Origin: CBFDBF01 sp050295355
Lineage (GTDB): Bacteria; Pseudomonadota; Gammaproteobacteria; Chromatiales; Chromatiaceae
Length of the DNA: 10,096 nucleotides
Direction: 5' to 3'
Assembly (NCBI GenBank): GCA_050295355.1
Contig: JBNKPL010000084.1
Span: forward strand, 1 to 10,096
The translations under genes and the position numbers were made by a program. Below are positions 7,552 to 10,096 of the stretch, piece after piece; positions within the stretch are counted from its first letter, which is position 1; every line of letters starts with the position of its first letter. The notes under the pieces are model-generated. The model saw only the letters and a list, made by a program, of their open reading frames with translations. It had not been told where the DNA came from and searched no databases.

Positions 7552-9113
7552 TAGGCGATCCTGTCGGTGCTGATTACCCGGCGAACCTGTGGCACCGGGT
7601 AGTTGCGGATCCGGGTTCCCGGCCGGATATCGAGCAGTCTCCATTGCGATTCATAGGCGTAGTTCTCCTTCTCCGGCGCCTTCTTTTTACCCCACAACAG
7701 GAAAATAAACTTCAGCGTGTAGTAGACGTTCCAGAAGATTTCATTGTTCTTCAGCATGAAGATAAAGCGCCGCATCATGTAGGCCGGATTCTTGAAGTAG
7801 GCCTCTTTGTAGAACTTATGGAAATACCTGCCGATGGTATCCCAGCCCAGGTGTGGGTGTTTATATATATCTTCCGCCCGGTTGTAGACGGTGTAGTGGT
7901 CCCAGTCGAGGGTTTTGATACAGCCTTCCTTGCGCAGTTGCTGAAACATGGGCGTGCCGGGGTAGGGGACAGTGATGCCGCACTTCATGGTGTCCAGACG
8001 CACCTGTTTCGCGTAATTGATGGTGTCCTGCATGGTCTCTTCAGTGTCGCCGGAGAGGCCGACCATGAAAAAGCCGTTGGGTTCCAGTCCGGCCTCGCGC
8101 GCCATCTTCACGGCTTCCACGCCCTTTTTCAGCGTCGCCTTGCCGCCCTTGCCGAATGTCTTGAGTACTTTCTCATTGCCGCTCTCGAAGCCGAAGTAGA
8201 CGCGGTAGCAGCCGGCACGTTTCATTAGCTTGAAGAGCTCCGGGTTGGCGCTGTCCACCCGAATGCCGTTGGTGCAGGTCCAGGCTATACCCGTATTTTT
8301 GCGGATCAGGGCTTCGCATACACGGGAGGCCCATTCATTGTCGCTGGTGAAGATGTCGTCCACCAACACTACTTCGCGGTAGCCGAGGCGGGCCAGATGC
8401 GCCATCTCGTCAGCACAGCGCTCGGGGGATTTTTTCCGATATCCAAAACCCATGGTGTTTTTACTGCCGCAGAAATCGCATTGGAATACGCAGCCGCGTG
8501 AGAATTCGATGGTGGTTACGGGTGAATGACGGGCGATGATTTTGGTGATCCTGCCGTTGCACTCTTGCGGATAATCGTCCCAGGCTGGAAAGGGAAGCTG
8601 GTCGAGATCAGTGATAAGACCGCTTGCTGGATTTGCCCTAATTTCGGCGCCGTCACGCCAATACAGGCCGGGGATGTCGGCGGCGGCTTTGCCGTCCAGC
8701 AGGTCCGCAAGCACATAGTCCGCCTCCCCTGTGGCGACGATGTCCAGTACGGATTCTTGCATGGTTTCAAAGGGCAGCGCGGAGGGATGGGCGCCTCCAG
8801 CAACGGTGATAATTTGGCCGGATATCTCTTTGATGATGAATGAGATGTCACGCATCTGGTTGGCCAGTGGTGTGGTCGCGGTGATGCCAACAATATCCGG
8901 CTTCGCCTCCCGAATCGCCGTGGAAATGAACTCTGGATCGTACATTCGATAGGAGAGATCAAGGATTGTAATCTCGTGACCACGCTCCTTGAGCGCACCG
9001 CCCAAGGCGGCAAGACTTAGAATTGGATAGACCGGGAAGGCGATGCCGCCTTCGTTTGAGCCATAGGTGCGGAAGTAGGATGGATTGATCAGCAGCGCCC
9101 TTCCCATTGGCAT
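7551..9113 (-). CDS. B12-binding-domain-type radical SAM protein (BchE-like superfamily), function unknown
   Basis: 520 residues. The N-terminal 140 or so residues form a cobalamin-binding-type Rossmann domain (PSYFRTYG, LAALGGALKERGHEITILD, PDIVGITATTP, VAGGAHPSALP, DIVATGEAD). The radical SAM domain follows, with the 4Fe-4S motif C208-V-F-Q-C212-D-F-C215 (CxxxCxxC) and later elements such as LVDDIFTSD, FGFESGNEKVLKTFGKG, and GFFMVGLSGDTEET. The C-terminal part has a hydrophobic stretch (about 459-474) then a basic KKK, perhaps a membrane contact. The DxHxxG cobalamin-histidine motif is not evident in the N-terminal domain, as in several BchE-like groups. This superfamily performs methylations, cyclisations and other radical reactions; the substrate cannot be read from sequence. 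AAAGGA lies 3 bases before ATG 9113 and 9 bases before a second ATG at 9107, so the start may be either. The gene lies 53 bases downstream of the response regulator and overlaps mobA by one base. Confidence 0.88.
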   Translation of the reverse strand: MPMGRALLINPSYFRTYGSNEGGIAFPVYPILSLAALGGALKERGHEITILDLSYRMYDPEFISTAIREAKPDIVGITATTPLANQMRDISFIIKEISGQIITVAGGAHPSALPFETMQESVLDIVATGEADYVLADLLDGKAAADIPGLYWRDGAEIRANPASGLITDLDQLPFPAWDDYPQECNGRITKIIARHSPVTTIEFSRGCVFQCDFCGSKNTMGFGYRKKSPERCADEMAHLARLGYREVVLVDDIFTSDNEWASRVCEALIRKNTGIAWTCTNGIRVDSANPELFKLMKRAGCYRVYFGFESGNEKVLKTFGKGGKATLKKGVEAVKMAREAGLEPNGFFMVGLSGDTEETMQDTINYAKQVRLDTMKCGITVPYPGTPMFQQLRKEGCIKTLDWDHYTVYNRAEDIYKHPHLGWDTIGRYFHKFYKEAYFKNPAYMMRRFIFMLKNNEIFWNVYYTLKFIFLLWGKKKAPEKENYAYESQWRLLDIRPGTRIRNYPVPQVRRVISTDRIA

Positions 9114-9166
9114 GCGTCCTTTTACAGCATTGAGCAGGAACCGCCAAAATACCGGGAATCTTTCGC

Positions 9167-9967
9167 CTAATCAATTCCGGACAGGGCGTTCTCCACCAGC
9201 GTCTTCACATAGTGGGGCGCGAAGGGTTTGTCGCAGATGGCGGATACCCCGGCTTGTTGCACCGCGGCGAGTCGGCTTTCATTCTCTTCGCTGGTGACCA
9301 TCAGTACCGGGACCGAGGCCTGGCTGCTGCCGGCGCGGATCTGCTCGATCAGTTCCTTGCCGTCCATGCGCGGCATGTTGTAGTCGGTGACGATGAGATC
9401 GAAGAATTGGTTGTTGATAAGATCCAAAGCCTCAATCCCGTCTTCCGCTTCGCTGAAACGTTCGATGCCCATGGAAGAGAGCACCTTGCGAATATGTTTG
9501 CGCGCAAAGGCACTGTCATCCACGATCAAAACCTCCAGTTGTTCCGGATCGAAGTTATCCACTTCGATGTTACTGGATTCCAGCAGGTCGGCCGTGTTGT
9601 GCAGGGCGATCTTTAACTCATCGAGGTTGAACGGCTTGGGCAGGATGGCGATGGCGCCCGCCTGACGAATGGGATCAAGATAGCGAAATCGGGTTTCGCT
9701 GGAGATCAGCATGAAGGCGGTATCCTCCAGCGACTCTTCATGGCGCATGGCATGGACCAGATCGGTGCCGGACATATCGGGCAGATAGAGCGCGCTGATC
9801 ACCAGGTCTGGTGGATACTCCCGCATCTGCGCCAAGGCTTCCTCTCCAGACGAGACAGTGGTGATGCGGTCCACTTCCAGCTCATTGAGATAGCCGCTGA
9901 CCACCTTGCTTTGGGTGGAGGAGGGTTCTACCAGTATTACCGAGAGTTCATGCAGCGTGTGGCTCAT
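9167..9967 (-). CDS. Double-receiver (REC-REC) response regulator with a degenerate first receiver
   Basis: 266 residues made only of two CheY-like receiver domains, with no DNA-binding or enzymatic output domain. REC1 (about 8-128) has lost its phosphorylation chemistry: the acidic pair is E14-P15, and the phospho-acceptor aspartate position holds A59 (DLVISALYLPDMSG), although K111 (LPKPF) is kept. REC2 (about 144-264) is canonical: D150-D151, acceptor D195 (DLIVTDYNMPRMDG), T225 and K247 (CDKPF). It therefore probably acts through protein-protein contacts, with REC2 phosphorylated and REC1 used for docking or dimerisation. The cognate kinase is not in the window. The ATG at 9967 has AGG 8 bases upstream. 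A sigma-28-like promoter lies at 10020-10047, which would fit a motility or chemotaxis role. Radical SAM and mobA genes follow on the same strand with no obvious terminator between. Confidence 0.9.
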   Translation of the reverse strand: MSHTLHELSVILVEPSSTQSKVVSGYLNELEVDRITTVSSGEEALAQMREYPPDLVISALYLPDMSGTDLVHAMRHEESLEDTAFMLISSETRFRYLDPIRQAGAIAILPKPFNLDELKIALHNTADLLESSNIEVDNFDPEQLEVLIVDDSAFARKHIRKVLSSMGIERFSEAEDGIEALDLINNQFFDLIVTDYNMPRMDGKELIEQIRAGSSQASVPVLMVTSEENESRLAAVQQAGVSAICDKPFAPHYVKTLVENALSGID

Positions 9968-10004
9968 TTTTGCTACCTGTCTGTCCTTGGAAAGGCTACC
10001 GGCC

Positions 10005-10030
10005 CGAGCCGATAAAGGCCTATCGGCTCG
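10005..10030. repeat. Perfect 10-bp inverted repeat upstream of the response regulator
   Basis: CGAGCCGATA (10005-10014) and TATCGGCTCG (10021-10030) pair perfectly around the 6-base spacer AAGGCC. There is no T-run on either side, so it is not a standard intrinsic terminator. Each arm contains GCCGATA, the core of the sigma-28 -10 box, one facing each way. It could be an operator-like palindrome, an mRNA leader hairpin, or the tail of a rho-dependent terminator for a gene beyond the window. No coding sequence was recognised in 9968-10096. Confidence 0.6.
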
Positions 10031-10047
10031 TGCACGGGATAACTTTA
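10020..10047 (-). promoter_or_regulatory. Possible sigma-28 (FliA-type) promoter of the response-regulator gene
   Basis: On the - strand, TAAAGTTA (10047-10040) and GCCGATAG (10027-10020) are separated by 12 bases. The E. coli FliA consensus is TAAAGTTT-N11-GCCGATAA, so each box differs by one base and the spacer is one longer. Transcription would start near 10012, giving a leader of about 45 bases before the ATG at 9967. The -10 box also forms part of the inverted repeat at 10005-10030, so the resemblance could partly be incidental. Confidence 0.4.
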
Positions 10048-10096
10048 ACCGGTCGCCCGGGAACGGATTCGGGTAGATTTTAGTCCAGATCGCGGA

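Noticed and set aside
7542..8228. A 228-codon open frame on the + strand opposite the radical SAM gene
   Set aside because: It is antisense to the conserved radical SAM domain and C-terminus, with no family signature; treated as a shadow frame.

Overview
The window looks like a piece of a gammaproteobacterial chromosome. The evidence is a proteobacterial-type HrpB helicase, a Sco/PCuAC pair for copper delivery to a respiratory oxidase, a membrane GGDEF-EAL enzyme, MobA, and a possible FliA-type (sigma-28) promoter. The DNA is GC-rich, most strikingly over the first ~800 bases inside hrpB. I see no rRNA, tRNA, CRISPR array, transposase, integrase or phage gene. Six genes appear complete and one (hrpB) is cut by the left edge. 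I cannot name the genus.

Layout. The left quarter (1-2576) reads on the + strand: the C-terminal half of hrpB, then a SCO1/SenC-family copper protein and a PCuAC copper chaperone. The last two form a small copper-trafficking unit. It ends at a strong hairpin terminator (2598-2640) whose T-run overlaps the stop codon of the convergent gene. Everything to the right reads on the - strand in two blocks. The upstream block (9967 down to 6928) is a double-receiver response regulator, a B12-binding-type radical SAM enzyme and mobA; the last two are joined by a 1-nt stop/start overlap. The downstream block (about 6789 down to 2639) is a periplasmic sugar-binding-like protein and a 1072-residue membrane sensor with HAMP, two PAS, GGDEF and EAL domains, again joined by a 1-nt TGATG overlap.

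How the genes may work together. Sco and PCuAC would metallate the CuA site of a cytochrome c oxidase encoded elsewhere. The binding protein has no ABC permease or ATPase beside it and is translationally coupled to the c-di-GMP enzyme, so its likely job is ligand sensing rather than transport: the loaded (or empty) binding protein would contact the periplasmic domain and tune c-di-GMP synthesis versus breakdown. This is the organisation of NspS-MbaA or LuxP-LuxQ, with a different pair of families. The double-receiver protein carries one degenerate and one intact receiver and sits behind a sigma-28-like promoter, which would place it in the motility/chemotaxis regulon. The most noteworthy items are the binding-protein/c-di-GMP pair, the radical SAM-mobA coupling, and the palindromic sigma-28-like element upstream of the response regulator.
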